Assembly: GCF_014195325.1 (NCBI RefSeq)
Contig: NZ_JACIBK010000005.1
Span: 355,146-419,145 of the forward strand
DNA: 64,000 nucleotides
Direction of reading: 5' to 3'
Origin: Rhizobium sp. BK650
GTDB lineage: Bacteria > Pseudomonadota > Alphaproteobacteria > Rhizobiales > Rhizobiaceae
The notes under the pieces were generated by a model, which saw nothing but the letters and a program-made list of their open reading frames with translations, had not been told where the DNA came from and made no database searches. A program made the position numbers and the translations under genes. Shown here piece after piece: positions 1 to 9,240 of the stretch. Positions within the stretch are counted from its first letter, which is position 1. Every line of letters starts with the position of its first letter.

Positions 1-243
1 TAGTCCAGAAAATCGGGAGCAAGAGCCCAGAGTGTTCCGCCATAGCGCCGGTAGCGGCGCATTGATTGATGATCAGCAGCGCTGCTCAAGAGACCAACCG
101 CAGCAGAAACCTCCGATCGACGTGCGCCAACCGGATAGCCGGCGCGACGCCTGCGAAAACAGATATCCACAGCATCATCTTCTCAAATCCGCCTGGATAT
201 CCTGACGCGCGCAGAAGCTTGCTGTTGTGCCGGTCGGCTATGA

Positions 244-2361
244 CTATTTTCCGCCTGTGTTTGCCAATGGCCTTGTGGCTGCCTTTAGCGAGCCTTCCTG
301 CAAGTCCGCCTCGTCGGCAAGAATGGCAGCAGCCTCGTTCCGCAGGACGTCCTTTGCATTCTTGCGGGCATTTTCGATGGCAATATCAGCGCTCAGGCTG
401 CGCTCATCGGATTGTAGACCGTCATCTCCACCGGCATCTTCATCATTGCCTGACTGGGCTCGAGACTTGAGGCGCTCTGCTCGGGCAGCTGCTTCCTTGC
501 GACGTTCGACTTCATTGAGAGAGACAATCCCCTTCTCGCGCTGCACCTTCAGATCGGCAATGTCTTTTATCAGGCGCTGGAAGTCCGGATCGCTTTCAAC
601 CCGTGCCTCATGCCGACTTTGTAATGTCGGCAGGAGTGCTGCAACAGTGTCGGCGCGCGCGTAGTTCGCCGGCTTAATCTGTGCCCACGGCAAGGCATTG
701 TCATAGCTGGTCTCGCCAAAACTGGCCGGATCGGAAAATCCCGGCAAGCTAATATCGGGTGTGACGCCGCGCAGCTGCGTCGTACCGCCGTTAATCCGGA
801 AAAACTGGGCAATCGTCACTTTCAGTTCCCCGAATTCGGGTTTGCTGTTGCGAACCACCTGGTCAAGATCGACGACAGTCTGGACAGTGCCTTTCCCGAA
901 ACTGGGTTCGCCGATAATCACGCCTCGACCGTAATCCTGGATGGCCGCGGCAAAAATCTCCGAAGCCGACGCTGACCCGCGATTGATCAAGACACCCAGC
1001 GGTCCCGTCCATACCGGCGCCGAAAGGTCGGCGTTTCGGATCTCGACCTTGCCATCGCTGCTGCGCTGCTGAACGACCGGACCATTTCCGATGAAAAGGC
1101 CGGTCAGGTCAACCGCCTCGTCCAACGAACCGCCGCCGTTGTTGCGGATGTCGATGAGGACGCCGTCAACCTTTTCTTGCTTCAGTTCGTCGAGAAGCTT
1201 TGCGACATCGCGGCTTGCGCTCTTGTAGTCCTTATCTCCTTTGTGCCGGGCATCAAAATCCTCATAGAACACCGGCAGAGTAATCACGCCGACCTTGCGT
1301 GTGACGTCGCCCACTTTCACTGGCAGCACAGTCTTGCTGGCAGCCTGCTTTTCAAGGCTGATTTTGTCGCGCACCAGACTGACGACGCGATGCGGGCCAT
1401 CCGCTCCGGCATCGGCCGGCAGAATATCCAGGCGCACAACGGAGCCTTTCTTCCCTCGTATCAGTTGCACGACTTCATCAAGGCGGGTGCCCATGACTTC
1501 TTTGATCGGCCCGTTCTTGCCTTGGCCGACGCCGGTAATGCGGTCTCCGACCGCGAGCTTGCCGGACAACTGGGCCGGCCCTCCCGGCACCAGCTCACGG
1601 ATCGTCGTGTAATCGTCGCGGTCCTGCAACACCGCGCCGATACCAAACAGGGAAAGCTTCATCGAAATATTGAAGTCGGCCGAAGCAGCCGCCCCGAAAT
1701 AGTCCGTGTGAGGGTCGATCGACGTCGCATAGGCGTCCATGAACGACTGGAAAACGTCGTCGCTCTTAGACTTGTAGACGCCCTCAAGAGTGTTTTCGTA
1801 GCGCTTGTCGAGCGTCTCACGAATATCCGCGTCGCTCTTGCCGCCCAGTTTCAACCGCAACCAGTCGCTTTTGACGCGCTTGCGCCAAAGCTCGTTGCTC
1901 TCGGCTTGCGACTTCGGCCAGGGCTCTTTGTCGCGCAGCACGGAATAATTTTCCTGAACCGTGAAATCGAAGCCCTGCTTCAGCAGGTTGCGCGCGTAGC
2001 CCATGCGATCGACGACACGCTGTTCATACACATTGAAGATTGCAAATGGGATCTTCAGGTCCTGCCGTTCGATGGCATCGTCGATCTCGCTTCGGTCGGA
2101 CATGAACCTGTCGATATCCGATTGCAGAAAGATAACGCGATCCGGATCAAGCGATTTGATGAACCGATCCATGATCCTGGCGGACAAGGCATCGTCAAGC
2201 GGAACGGATTTATAGCTGTAGCGCGTAAAAAACTGTGCACTCAGCTCGGCAGCCTGGGCCTGCCGCTTCAGCGGCGCCAAAACCGGCGGCGATGCGACTT
2301 CAGCATAGGCGGACTGTGCGATTGCAAGAAATGCACCAAGAAAAACGTAGGGTATGCGCAT
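244..2361 (-). CDS. prc: Tail-specific carboxy-terminal protease Prc (Tsp)
   Basis: Periplasmic serine protease of family S41, which degrades proteins from exposed C-terminal tails and trims envelope substrates. The 705-residue length fits the long Prc type rather than the shorter CtpA type. Residues 1-20 form a signal peptide ending AYA. A PDZ segment lies near residues 235-320. The catalytic region has RGSASASEIF at 461-470 and SFGKGTVQ at 487-494. By alignment with E. coli Prc this gives Ser465, Asp476 and Lys490 as the Ser-Lys machinery. A charged C-terminal tail follows. It stands alone, with no partner gene beside it. Identification is secure; the substrate is not known. Confidence 0.95.
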   Translation of the reverse strand: MRIPYVFLGAFLAIAQSAYAEVASPPVLAPLKRQAQAAELSAQFFTRYSYKSVPLDDALSARIMDRFIKSLDPDRVIFLQSDIDRFMSDRSEIDDAIERQDLKIPFAIFNVYEQRVVDRMGYARNLLKQGFDFTVQENYSVLRDKEPWPKSQAESNELWRKRVKSDWLRLKLGGKSDADIRETLDKRYENTLEGVYKSKSDDVFQSFMDAYATSIDPHTDYFGAAASADFNISMKLSLFGIGAVLQDRDDYTTIRELVPGGPAQLSGKLAVGDRITGVGQGKNGPIKEVMGTRLDEVVQLIRGKKGSVVRLDILPADAGADGPHRVVSLVRDKISLEKQAASKTVLPVKVGDVTRKVGVITLPVFYEDFDARHKGDKDYKSASRDVAKLLDELKQEKVDGVLIDIRNNGGGSLDEAVDLTGLFIGNGPVVQQRSSDGKVEIRNADLSAPVWTGPLGVLINRGSASASEIFAAAIQDYGRGVIIGEPSFGKGTVQTVVDLDQVVRNSKPEFGELKVTIAQFFRINGGTTQLRGVTPDISLPGFSDPASFGETSYDNALPWAQIKPANYARADTVAALLPTLQSRHEARVESDPDFQRLIKDIADLKVQREKGIVSLNEVERRKEAAARAERLKSRAQSGNDEDAGGDDGLQSDERSLSADIAIENARKNAKDVLRNEAAAILADEADLQEGSLKAATRPLANTGGK

Positions 2362-2778
2362 TCAGCTTTGATCCAATTCACGGTAGCTGTTGTCGATGGG
2401 CGATCTAGGTGGCGCAATTATGGTCTTTTGGCAACCTTATGGATCATCTGCGGCCATTCCCTCCTCAAGACACGTTGGAAGTCTCTCGAGTCAGGCCCCG
2501 CGCAAAAGATGAAGCCGCTGTGGCCGATCGATTTCGGCGCGCAGCGTAACCCGCAAAATTCGCGGCTGCGTCATGCAACAGCGGTCACCGTATCGGCGCC
2601 AGACCTAACAGAGAATTGCAAAGATCCAAGATCGGAATTTCGCAACGCACGGTGACAGCAGGGGTCATCATAGATCGCGCAGGATGACGGTAAACCAAGC
2701 GCAGGAGGGCATTTTCAACCTCTCACCTGCTGTACCGACATCGATCCATCGCAATGGATGGAACGCAGCTGAGGAATG
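2362..2778. other. Intergenic stretch without a recognised gene
   Basis: 417 bases between the start of prc and the end of the next leftward gene. Open frames here are short and lack a ribosome-binding site or any family resemblance. The prc promoter should lie in the left part, but I could not pick out convincing -35 and -10 boxes. Confidence 0.5.
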
Positions 2779-3912
2779 TCAAGCCGGTGTGGCGATCGCG
2801 GTGTCGGCCTTCAGTCTTTTAAACGCTGCACCCGAATGCCTGTCGAATACGTGGACGCGATGCGGCTCCACGACAAGCTCGAGAATTGACCCATCGGCAA
2901 TCGACACATGGTCGGGAAGATGGACAACCGTTGCGGTTTCGCTGGATTCGACGGTCCCATAGACATAGGTTTCCGTCCCGATGCTTTCGGCGTAGTCAAC
3001 GTGAAAACGAACGCGAAAACCGCCTCGCGTGCAATCGCGCGCCAATCCGAAATGGCTCGGACGGACGCCGAGCGTAACGGCCTGACCGATCTTGGCGTCC
3101 GAAGCCTCCAGCGGCAGATTAAGCGCACCGAAGCCAGGTATCTGCAAAGCTATTCCCCCGGGACCGTTCGAAAGTAGCTCGCCTTCGAAAAAATTCATTT
3201 GTGGAGAGCCTATGAAGCCCGCGACGAACCGGTTCGCCGGCATCTCGAAAAGCTCGAGAGGCGTGCCGATTTGTTCGACACGGCCGGCATTGAGCACGAC
3301 GATGCGATCCGCCATCGTCATCGCCTCGATCTGGTCGTGTGTAACGTAAATCATGGTCGCGCCAAGGCGCTTATGGAGACGGCTGATCTCGCCCCTCGTC
3401 TGCACCCGAAGTGCGGCGTCCAGGTTGGACAACGGCTCATCGAAGAGAAACAGTTTCGGGTTCCGAACGATGGCGCGTCCGATTGCCACGCGTTGCCTCT
3501 GACCTCCCGACAGCTGTTTGGGACGCCGCTCAAGAAGCGGTTCGATGGCCAGCATCCGCGCTGCCTCAAGGACCCGGGCGTCGATTTCGGCGCGCGTCAG
3601 CCTGGTGTTTTCCAACCCGAATGACAGGTTTTTGGCGACGGTCATATGCGGGTAGAGCGCGTAGGACTGAAACACCATGGCAATTTCGCGCTCGCCGGGA
3701 GCGGCGTGCGTTACGTCCTTGTCGCCGATAGCGATACTTCCGCTCGTGACGCCTTCGAGGCCGGCAATCAAGCGCAGAAGCGTCGACTTTCCGCAGCCTG
3801 ATGGACCAACCAGAACAACGAATTCGCCCTCACTGACATCAAGATCAATACCGTGGAGAATGGCATGATGACCGAAACTCTTTCGAACATCGTTCAATCT
3901 CAAGCCGGCCAT
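2779..3912 (-). CDS. CUT1 sugar ABC transporter ATPase (UgpC/MalK type)
   Basis: Cytoplasmic ATPase that drives a carbohydrate importer. Reading from MAGLRLNDV, the protein is 377 residues with Walker A GPSGCGKST, signature LSGGQRQRVAIGRA, Walker B LFLFDEP, and a C-terminal TOBE/MOP domain of the MalK/UgpC type. A longer frame opens at 3948, but AGGAGGA at 3921-3927 sits 8 bases before the ATG at 3912, so that start is preferred. No permease gene adjoins it. The likely partners are the leftward MalG/MalF/binding-protein genes at 8.4-11.4 kb, because both promoters carry the same palindrome. The exact sugar is unknown. Confidence 0.9.
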   Translation of the reverse strand: MAGLRLNDVRKSFGHHAILHGIDLDVSEGEFVVLVGPSGCGKSTLLRLIAGLEGVTSGSIAIGDKDVTHAAPGEREIAMVFQSYALYPHMTVAKNLSFGLENTRLTRAEIDARVLEAARMLAIEPLLERRPKQLSGGQRQRVAIGRAIVRNPKLFLFDEPLSNLDAALRVQTRGEISRLHKRLGATMIYVTHDQIEAMTMADRIVVLNAGRVEQIGTPLELFEMPANRFVAGFIGSPQMNFFEGELLSNGPGGIALQIPGFGALNLPLEASDAKIGQAVTLGVRPSHFGLARDCTRGGFRVRFHVDYAESIGTETYVYGTVESSETATVVHLPDHVSIADGSILELVVEPHRVHVFDRHSGAAFKRLKADTAIATPA

Positions 3913-3991
3913 TCGCCAGTTCCTCCTAAAAAAGTCGCTCAGAGCCACAAATCTCGTGAATTGCGCTCCTTACTGTGAGGGGAATGAATTA

Positions 3992-4010
3992 GTTCGTCAA
4001 GATGACGAAC
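3992..4010. promoter_or_regulatory. Palindromic operator, copy 1 (upstream of the ATPase gene)
   Basis: A perfect 19-bp inverted repeat, GTTCGTCA-AGA-TGACGAAC, lies 80 bases before the ATPase start. The core TTCGTC-N5-GACGAA recurs at 5572, 11505 and 11578, in front of the other genes of this cluster. Binding by the neighbouring ROK repressor is inferred from this distribution. Confidence 0.7.
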
Positions 4011-4257
4011 ATGAAATTAGCACCTGCGGCTGCTTTTTGGACGACTTCTTGTCGGCGCAATTTCGTCCTCGACCCGCCGGATGAGAAGGTCGAATAGGTC
4101 TGATCGCTTTCGAATATGACGCTTGCAGACTTCCGCGCTTCGCCGGCCGATACGAAGAACCTCGGCAAGTACGATAGCCGCCGCTGACGTAGCGGAAGCA
4201 CCTGTCGCATTCGATTTGCAAGAGATGCGATGAAAGGAGACGCTTGGCGCGTCGAGA

Positions 4258-5460
4258 CTACCGGGGCGGCGGCGGCAAGCGCCGTTGCTCGGGAAGCGCC
4301 TGCGGCGAGAAGAGAAGATTGTGAAGGTGGGTCAGGGCAATGGCAAGCGCCCCGACAAGCGTTGCGCGGCTGCCAAGCGCGCTCGCTTCCACCTGAATGT
4401 TGCGCCGACTTGCTTTGACGATGCCTTCACGGATTCGCTTGACCATCAAGGGATGGCTGCCGATGCTGCCTCCAAGGACAACAATGGTCGGATCGACGAT
4501 CGCGTTCACGGATACGATCAAGAGCGCTGCGATATCGCCGACCTTGCCGATGACATTTGTCGCAATCGGATCTTCCTCTTCGGCAAGCCTCAGAATGTCT
4601 CGAACGGACATGTCCTTTGCACCGCCTGAGCGGTGGTAGAAATCGGTAATTCCCTGCGCTGCGATGGCGCATTCGAGCGCACCGCGCTCCAGGCTGTCCT
4701 CGGCATAGGGATCTGCGCCAAACGGAAGATAGGAAATTTCGCCAGCCGCCCCGCTCGCGCCACGCATCAACTTGCCGCCCTGAAGCACGCCGAGACCGAT
4801 GCCGGTTCCAAGAGAAATGAAAGCCAGCGTATCGATCTCAACCGCACGTCCCTGCCATGACTCGCCGATGACGGCCGCATTGACGTCATTTTCAAGCACG
4901 ATCGGACAGCCGAGCCTTTCGCTAAGCGTGGCAACAATATCGATACCGGCCAGATCGACAAGGTTCGGCGCCATTGACAGCGCCCCGGTTGTAGGCTCGA
5001 CCACGCCTGGCGTGGCGATGGACGCCACCAGAACAGAATCACGCGAAACGCCGTTTTCGGCAAGCATCCGGGCAAGCGCCGATTCGATCTGTTCGAGCTG
5101 GTGGTAGCCGCCGCGGCGGTCGGATGCATATTCGATCTCGTCAATGACGCTGCCGACGATATTGCCGAGCACGATCCGCGTGGTCGTCGCCCCCATGTCA
5201 ATCGCGACGGCGTAACCAGCCGTTCCATTGACTTCGTATGTAATGGCGCTGCGGCCAATGTGACCGCTGGTGACGCCTTTTTCGCGAACCCAGCCCGCCT
5301 CTTCCAGAGTTCTGATGACCTCGGACATCGTCTGCTTCGACAACCCGGTGATCTTCGAGAGCTCCGCGCGAGACGTTGGACCGACGTGTAGCAGAGCATC
5401 CATGACCGCGCGAACCGAAATCTGTCGCAGAACTGGGGGCGCGTTGTCAGTCATTAACAT
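4258..5460 (-). CDS. ROK-family transcriptional repressor (NagC/XylR type)
   Basis: 400-residue regulator. The winged helix-turn-helix spans about residues 10-70 (SRAELSKITGLSKQTMSEVI), and a ROK sugar-sensing domain follows (VAIDMGATTTRIVLG, ENDVNAA, LGTGIGLG). The His that precedes the conserved Gly-Glu in ROK kinases is absent here (ASGAAGE), as is the usual Cys-X-Cys-G-X2-G-C zinc motif, so it is probably a sensor without kinase activity. It is divergent from the ROK kinase gene and central to the glycosidase/importer cluster. I infer that it represses the genes carrying the TTCGTC-N5-GACGAA palindrome. An ATG at 5454 is an alternative start. Confidence 0.88.
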   Translation of the reverse strand: MLMTDNAPPVLRQISVRAVMDALLHVGPTSRAELSKITGLSKQTMSEVIRTLEEAGWVREKGVTSGHIGRSAITYEVNGTAGYAVAIDMGATTTRIVLGNIVGSVIDEIEYASDRRGGYHQLEQIESALARMLAENGVSRDSVLVASIATPGVVEPTTGALSMAPNLVDLAGIDIVATLSERLGCPIVLENDVNAAVIGESWQGRAVEIDTLAFISLGTGIGLGVLQGGKLMRGASGAAGEISYLPFGADPYAEDSLERGALECAIAAQGITDFYHRSGGAKDMSVRDILRLAEEEDPIATNVIGKVGDIAALLIVSVNAIVDPTIVVLGGSIGSHPLMVKRIREGIVKASRRNIQVEASALGSRATLVGALAIALTHLHNLLFSPQALPEQRRLPPPPR

Positions 5461-5541
5461 GGGTTCGATAGTTCCGGTCGATCAGCCGTTGTCGGTCGCT
5501 ACTGCTTCTTCCACGAATGCCATTCAATTTCAAACTGGTTG

Positions 5542-5588
5542 TTGACAGAAGAACAGCTGGACAATAATAAATTCGTCAACCTGCCGAA
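5542..5588 (+). promoter_or_regulatory. Kinase-operon promoter with operator copy 2
   Basis: A perfect -35 TTGACA is at 5542-5547 and a -10-like AATAAT at 5563-5568 (15-bp spacer, slightly short). The operator TTCGTC-N5-GCCGAA at 5572-5588, one mismatch from the palindrome, covers the expected transcription start. A repressor bound there would block initiation. Confidence 0.55.
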
Positions 5589-5668
5589 CAAATATATGAA
5601 AAGAGTTGCGTTTGTCAAATATTTCAATGATTGCGCAAGATACGGAGCACGTTGCCGGTGGAAAGGAA

Positions 5669-6577
5669 ATGCAGGGACTTGTTGCAGGCGTAGACCTTGG
5701 GGGCACCAAGGTTCTCGCCGGATTGTGCGATCGCCGGGGAACCGTGCTGGCGGTGACCGAGGAGCCGACCGAGCACGGAGAACAGGCTCCGGTACTGGCA
5801 CAGATACCGCGGATGATCTTGTCGCTCGTTCAGAGGTTTCGTGAATATGGTCCCTTGCACACGGCCGTGATCGGGGTTCCTACCGCCGTGTCACCTTTGA
5901 CGGGTCTATCGTCGCTGTCGCCAAATCTCGCTATCCCCGCCGACCAGCCTCTTGCCGGCCTGCTCGGTCGAAACCTGCCTTGCCCTGTCTTTGTCGAAAA
6001 TGACGTCAATCTGGCCGCCTTCGCCGAGGCCACGCTCGGGAAGGGGCGCGATCACAATTCGCTGGCATTTATCGCCTTTGGAACGGGCGTCGGCATGGGG
6101 CTTGTGATCGATGGGAAGCTGTTCCGTGGTCGTCACGGCAGGGCCGGTGAACTTGGGCTTCTGCCGCTTGGCGCCGATCCGCATTGCGAGGCGCCGAAAG
6201 CGAGAGCCGGTCTTTTCGAAGATCAAGTCGATTCACCGGCGGTGCGTGGCCTCTATCGAGACGGGACGGTCCCGGTCAGTGAAATCTTCGCAAGAGCTGC
6301 CCGCGGCGATGCTGAGGCATCTGCCGCTATCGAAACGCTCGCGAAATCTGCATCCGTCGGCATCGCGTCCATCCAGGCCGTGTTCGACCCCTCGCTGATC
6401 GTGCTTGGGGGCGGTATCGGGTCGCGCTCCGAATTCATCGAAAGGGTCGTGCGGTACATGCCGTCCTTGCTGCCATTTCCTGTGGAAATCGAGCCAACGG
6501 CGCTTGGTCCGGAGGCGGGGATGCGCGGCGCCTTGATGCTCGGCTTGCGCGAGCTTGCAACCCGAAAAGCCCCCTAA
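5669..6577 (+). CDS. ROK-family sugar kinase
   Basis: ATP-dependent hexose or amino-sugar kinase, 302 residues from MQGLVAGVDLGGTK. The phosphate-binding GVDLGGTK is at 7-14 and the catalytic Asp112 in ENDVN. FGTGVGMG and HGRAGE (156-161) follow, then the second ATP motif VLGGGIGSR. The frame opens at a TTG at 5606, but family alignment and GGTGG at 5657-5661 favour the ATG at 5669. The zinc motif CxCGxxGCxE is missing. The segment in its place (LPLGADPHCE) matches the corresponding part of the adjacent repressor (LPFGADPYAE), which suggests common descent. The glycosidase gene follows 14 bp downstream. Substrate not determined. Confidence 0.85.
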   Translation: MQGLVAGVDLGGTKVLAGLCDRRGTVLAVTEEPTEHGEQAPVLAQIPRMILSLVQRFREYGPLHTAVIGVPTAVSPLTGLSSLSPNLAIPADQPLAGLLGRNLPCPVFVENDVNLAAFAEATLGKGRDHNSLAFIAFGTGVGMGLVIDGKLFRGRHGRAGELGLLPLGADPHCEAPKARAGLFEDQVDSPAVRGLYRDGTVPVSEIFARAARGDAEASAAIETLAKSASVGIASIQAVFDPSLIVLGGGIGSRSEFIERVVRYMPSLLPFPVEIEPTALGPEAGMRGALMLGLRELATRKAP

Positions 6578-6591
6578 ACTGGAGCTCCTCC

Positions 6592-8325
6592 ATGACGCTG
6601 CCAAGTGCGAAGTCACCTGTTCTAACCCCCCTTGCCGATGGCCAACTTCGTTCGGATCAGCCCGTGCTTCTCCCCTTTATGGCCCCGCGGCTGCAAGGGG
6701 ATTGCAAGCCGGAAGGAAAGATCGACATTTCGCTTTGGGGATCCGGGAAACTCGCAACGCTAACCTTTCGCGGATGGAGCGGGCCGTACACCTTTGCCCC
6801 GAACCGGGTGGAGGCACTCGGCGGCGGCCTCTATGTGGCCCAATCGGCGCCGGCACTTTTTCTCAAGGGTGCGCGATTGCAAAGACTGGTGCCTTCGCAA
6901 CGATGCGCCTGGTGGGCGGGCGCGTTCAAGCGGGAGCCCATCGAGCGTATCGGTGACCGGCGCATCGCGCGCACCGGCTGGGGGATCGTTATCGCGGACC
7001 AGACGCCGGAAGGCGTTTTGGTGACTGCCGGCGCATCGATGGATGAAGCGCGCGCAGCCCTTGATCTTACCCCGGAGACAGTGATTGCGGAAGCAAATGC
7101 TTACGTAGTCCGCTGTGACGCGATGCCGAAAGCTTCGCCCTTGATGCGCAGCATGATCTCCCAGAGCCTCCACGCCGCATTTTCAGCCATTCGTCAGGAC
7201 GAACATGGCCGGTTCGGTGGACTGGCCGCCGGCCAAGCCTATAGCGCGCCGGCAAGAACCTATTATCGCGACGGCTACTGGACGCTTCAAGCACTGCTTG
7301 ACCGCACGCCTGAGGCGGTGCGCTCCCAGATCGACTTGCTTGCGCACGGCATCCAGCCAGATGGAGAGGCGCCAAGCGGCGTCATCCTCACCGGCCCAGG
7401 CCAGGCTGAGGAATGGGAAAAGGTTCGCCGAACGCATCCTCGCATCAAGGAGGAGCATCTGCGGCCCGGGGATTGGTGGAGCGATCATTTTGACAGTCCG
7501 CTATTCTTTATTCTGACGATCGGTGATTACATCCGCGCGACCGGAGACAGATCACCGATCTCTGTCTATTGGGACAAGGTTGTTGCAATCTTCACCCGCT
7601 ACTGCGGTTTGGACGCGGCCGGCAACGGACTGCCGATCAAGCCAAACCACGACCGCGACTGGGCAGACAACGTCTATCGCCACGGTTATGTCGCCTACGA
7701 TATCGGTCTCTGGATTGGCGCACTCGACGTCATCGCCGAACATGGTGCGGCAATCGATGCCGAAATTGCCGCAAAGGCGGCAGCGACCGTTGCGCAGGCG
7801 CGAGCTTCGGTCGACGAGGCCCTGCTTCAGCCAAGCGGAACCTACGCCGATTACGGCATGAAGGATGACTTCGTCGAGGACCACCTGACGCTCGATAGCC
7901 TGACAATGCTTCGTTACCGTGCGGTTTCTCCAGAAAGGGCACAAGCCGTTCTGGGCAAGGTGGAAGCGTTGCTGGAAACCCGCAACAACAGGGATCAGCC
8001 CTATGGCGACTGGGGCGTCATGTGCGCCTTCCCACCCTTCAAGCGCCCCAAGGACACTCGCTCGAAGTCGGCCTTCGCCTACCGCTACCATAATGGATCG
8101 GATTGGCCTTATCTGTCGGGTCTTTATGCCGAACAGCGTCTCGTCTACGGTCTTGATGGTGCCGAATATCCGCTGCTGCGCTGGTGGGAAACCTGCCTGG
8201 AAGAAGGATGGATGGGGGCTGTCGAGTATTTCTCGCCGCCATGGGGCCGCGGTTCTCTCCTCCAGGGATGGAGCAGCATGCCGGCGGCCGCAGCCCTTGC
8301 ATATCAGGACAAGCTTAAGATGTAG
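6592..8325 (+). CDS. Six-hairpin (alpha/alpha)6-barrel glycosidase
   Basis: 577-residue protein without a signal peptide, so cytoplasmic. The N-terminal 150 residues look beta-rich. The rest is helical and carries barrel-type motifs: YYRDGYW at 224-230, then PGDWWSDHFDSP and PNHDRDWADN, acidic pairs resembling amylo-alpha-1,6-glucosidase or rhamnosidase-like enzymes. GGAG lies 7 bases before the ATG. It sits 14 bp after the ROK kinase gene in one transcription unit. It probably hydrolyses an imported oligosaccharide, giving a sugar for the kinase to phosphorylate. The glycoside hydrolase family number is uncertain. Confidence 0.7.
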   Translation: MTLPSAKSPVLTPLADGQLRSDQPVLLPFMAPRLQGDCKPEGKIDISLWGSGKLATLTFRGWSGPYTFAPNRVEALGGGLYVAQSAPALFLKGARLQRLVPSQRCAWWAGAFKREPIERIGDRRIARTGWGIVIADQTPEGVLVTAGASMDEARAALDLTPETVIAEANAYVVRCDAMPKASPLMRSMISQSLHAAFSAIRQDEHGRFGGLAAGQAYSAPARTYYRDGYWTLQALLDRTPEAVRSQIDLLAHGIQPDGEAPSGVILTGPGQAEEWEKVRRTHPRIKEEHLRPGDWWSDHFDSPLFFILTIGDYIRATGDRSPISVYWDKVVAIFTRYCGLDAAGNGLPIKPNHDRDWADNVYRHGYVAYDIGLWIGALDVIAEHGAAIDAEIAAKAAATVAQARASVDEALLQPSGTYADYGMKDDFVEDHLTLDSLTMLRYRAVSPERAQAVLGKVEALLETRNNRDQPYGDWGVMCAFPPFKRPKDTRSKSAFAYRYHNGSDWPYLSGLYAEQRLVYGLDGAEYPLLRWWETCLEEGWMGAVEYFSPPWGRGSLLQGWSSMPAAAALAYQDKLKM

Positions 8326-8368
8326 GCCGGCTGGAGAGAGCGTCTCGACAGGGCGTCGTGCTCCTCGT

Positions 8369-8416
8369 CCGCCTCACACAAATGCAAAAGGCGACTTTTG
8401 CCTTTGTGTGAGGCGG
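8369..8416. terminator. Bidirectional terminator hairpin between convergent operons
   Basis: Two 22-base arms (8369-8390 and 8395-8416) pair with a single mismatch around a GCGA loop. The stem lies between the stop of the rightward glycosidase gene and the stop of the leftward MalG gene. CTTTTG and CAAAAG at the inner ends give weak T tracts, and the position suits termination of both operons. Confidence 0.75.
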
Positions 8417-8421
8417 AGACC

Positions 8422-9240
8422 TTACTCCTTCGTCGCTCCCGCCATCAGTCCGCTCATGAGCATGCGCTGCAGCGCCACAAACATGACGAGAACCGGCAGT
8501 ACCGAAAGCACCGACATGGAAAGCAGTCTTGGCCAATTGATGCCGAAACGTCCGACGGTATTGGCGAGCGCGACCTGGACGGTCCATTTGTCCTGATCGG
8601 TGATGATCAGGAAGGGCCACAGATAGTCGTTCCAGCGCCAGACGAGGTTGAAGGCGAGAAGCGTGCCAATCGCCGGGATCGAGAGCGGCACGATGATACG
8701 CAACAGGATGCGCCATTCCGGCGTTCCGTCGACCCGTGCCGCCTCCAGGAGACTATCGGGGATATTGCGAATGTATTGCCGCATCAGGAACACGCCGGTC
8801 GGGGTGGCGGCCGGTGCGATGATGATGCCCGCAAGCGTGTCCAGGAGATTGAGGTCGCGCAAGACGAGGAATACCGGGATCATGACGATCTGCAATGGCA
8901 CCATCAGCGACGACATGATGAGAAGGAAGAACAGCGTGTCGCCCTTGAACCTGAACTTTGCCAGTGCATAGCCGGCCATGACGCTGATCGTGACGGAAAG
9001 CGCCGCCGAAAGCACGGACACGATTGCAGAATTGCGAAAGAAGACGAGGAACTTTGCCCGCGCCACGGTTTCGGTGAAATTCTGCAGAGTTATGTGGGCG
9101 GGAAAGATTGTCGGCGGCCACTGGAAAATCTCCTGTTGCGACTTCAGCGACGACAGGAAGAGCCACACAGGCGGCATCAAGAAGACGAAGAGGGTGAGCG
9201 CAACGAAGATCAGGCGCCAGGGAGAATAGATTCGCGTCAT
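8422..9240 (-). CDS. CUT1 ABC sugar permease, MalG type
   Basis: Inner-membrane subunit of a sugar importer, 272 residues with about six membrane segments. The EAA loop reads SLLEAARVDGTPEWRILLRIIVPLS, which docks the ATPase. Its start overlaps the end of the MalF gene by 4 bp (ATGA), so the two are translationally coupled. It is the last gene of the binding protein-MalF-MalG operon and ends 5 bases before the terminator hairpin. The ATPase for this importer is most likely the one at 2779-3912. Confidence 0.92.
   Translation of the reverse strand: MTRIYSPWRLIFVALTLFVFLMPPVWLFLSSLKSQQEIFQWPPTIFPAHITLQNFTETVARAKFLVFFRNSAIVSVLSAALSVTISVMAGYALAKFRFKGDTLFFLLIMSSLMVPLQIVMIPVFLVLRDLNLLDTLAGIIIAPAATPTGVFLMRQYIRNIPDSLLEAARVDGTPEWRILLRIIVPLSIPAIGTLLAFNLVWRWNDYLWPFLIITDQDKWTVQVALANTVGRFGINWPRLLSMSVLSVLPVLVMFVALQRMLMSGLMAGATKE

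Noticed and set aside
1177..2655. 492-codon open frame opposite prc
   Set aside because: It is the antisense of a secure Prc coding sequence, with no family motif or ribosome-binding site.
3989..4221. Two overlapping small minus-strand frames between the ATPase and the ROK repressor
   Set aside because: Basic, Ser- and Arg-rich, no ribosome-binding site, and they cover the operator; not credible genes.
8369..8416. Long inverted repeat as an insertion-sequence or CRISPR-like element
   Set aside because: Single copy between convergent stop codons with a 4-base loop, best explained as a terminator.
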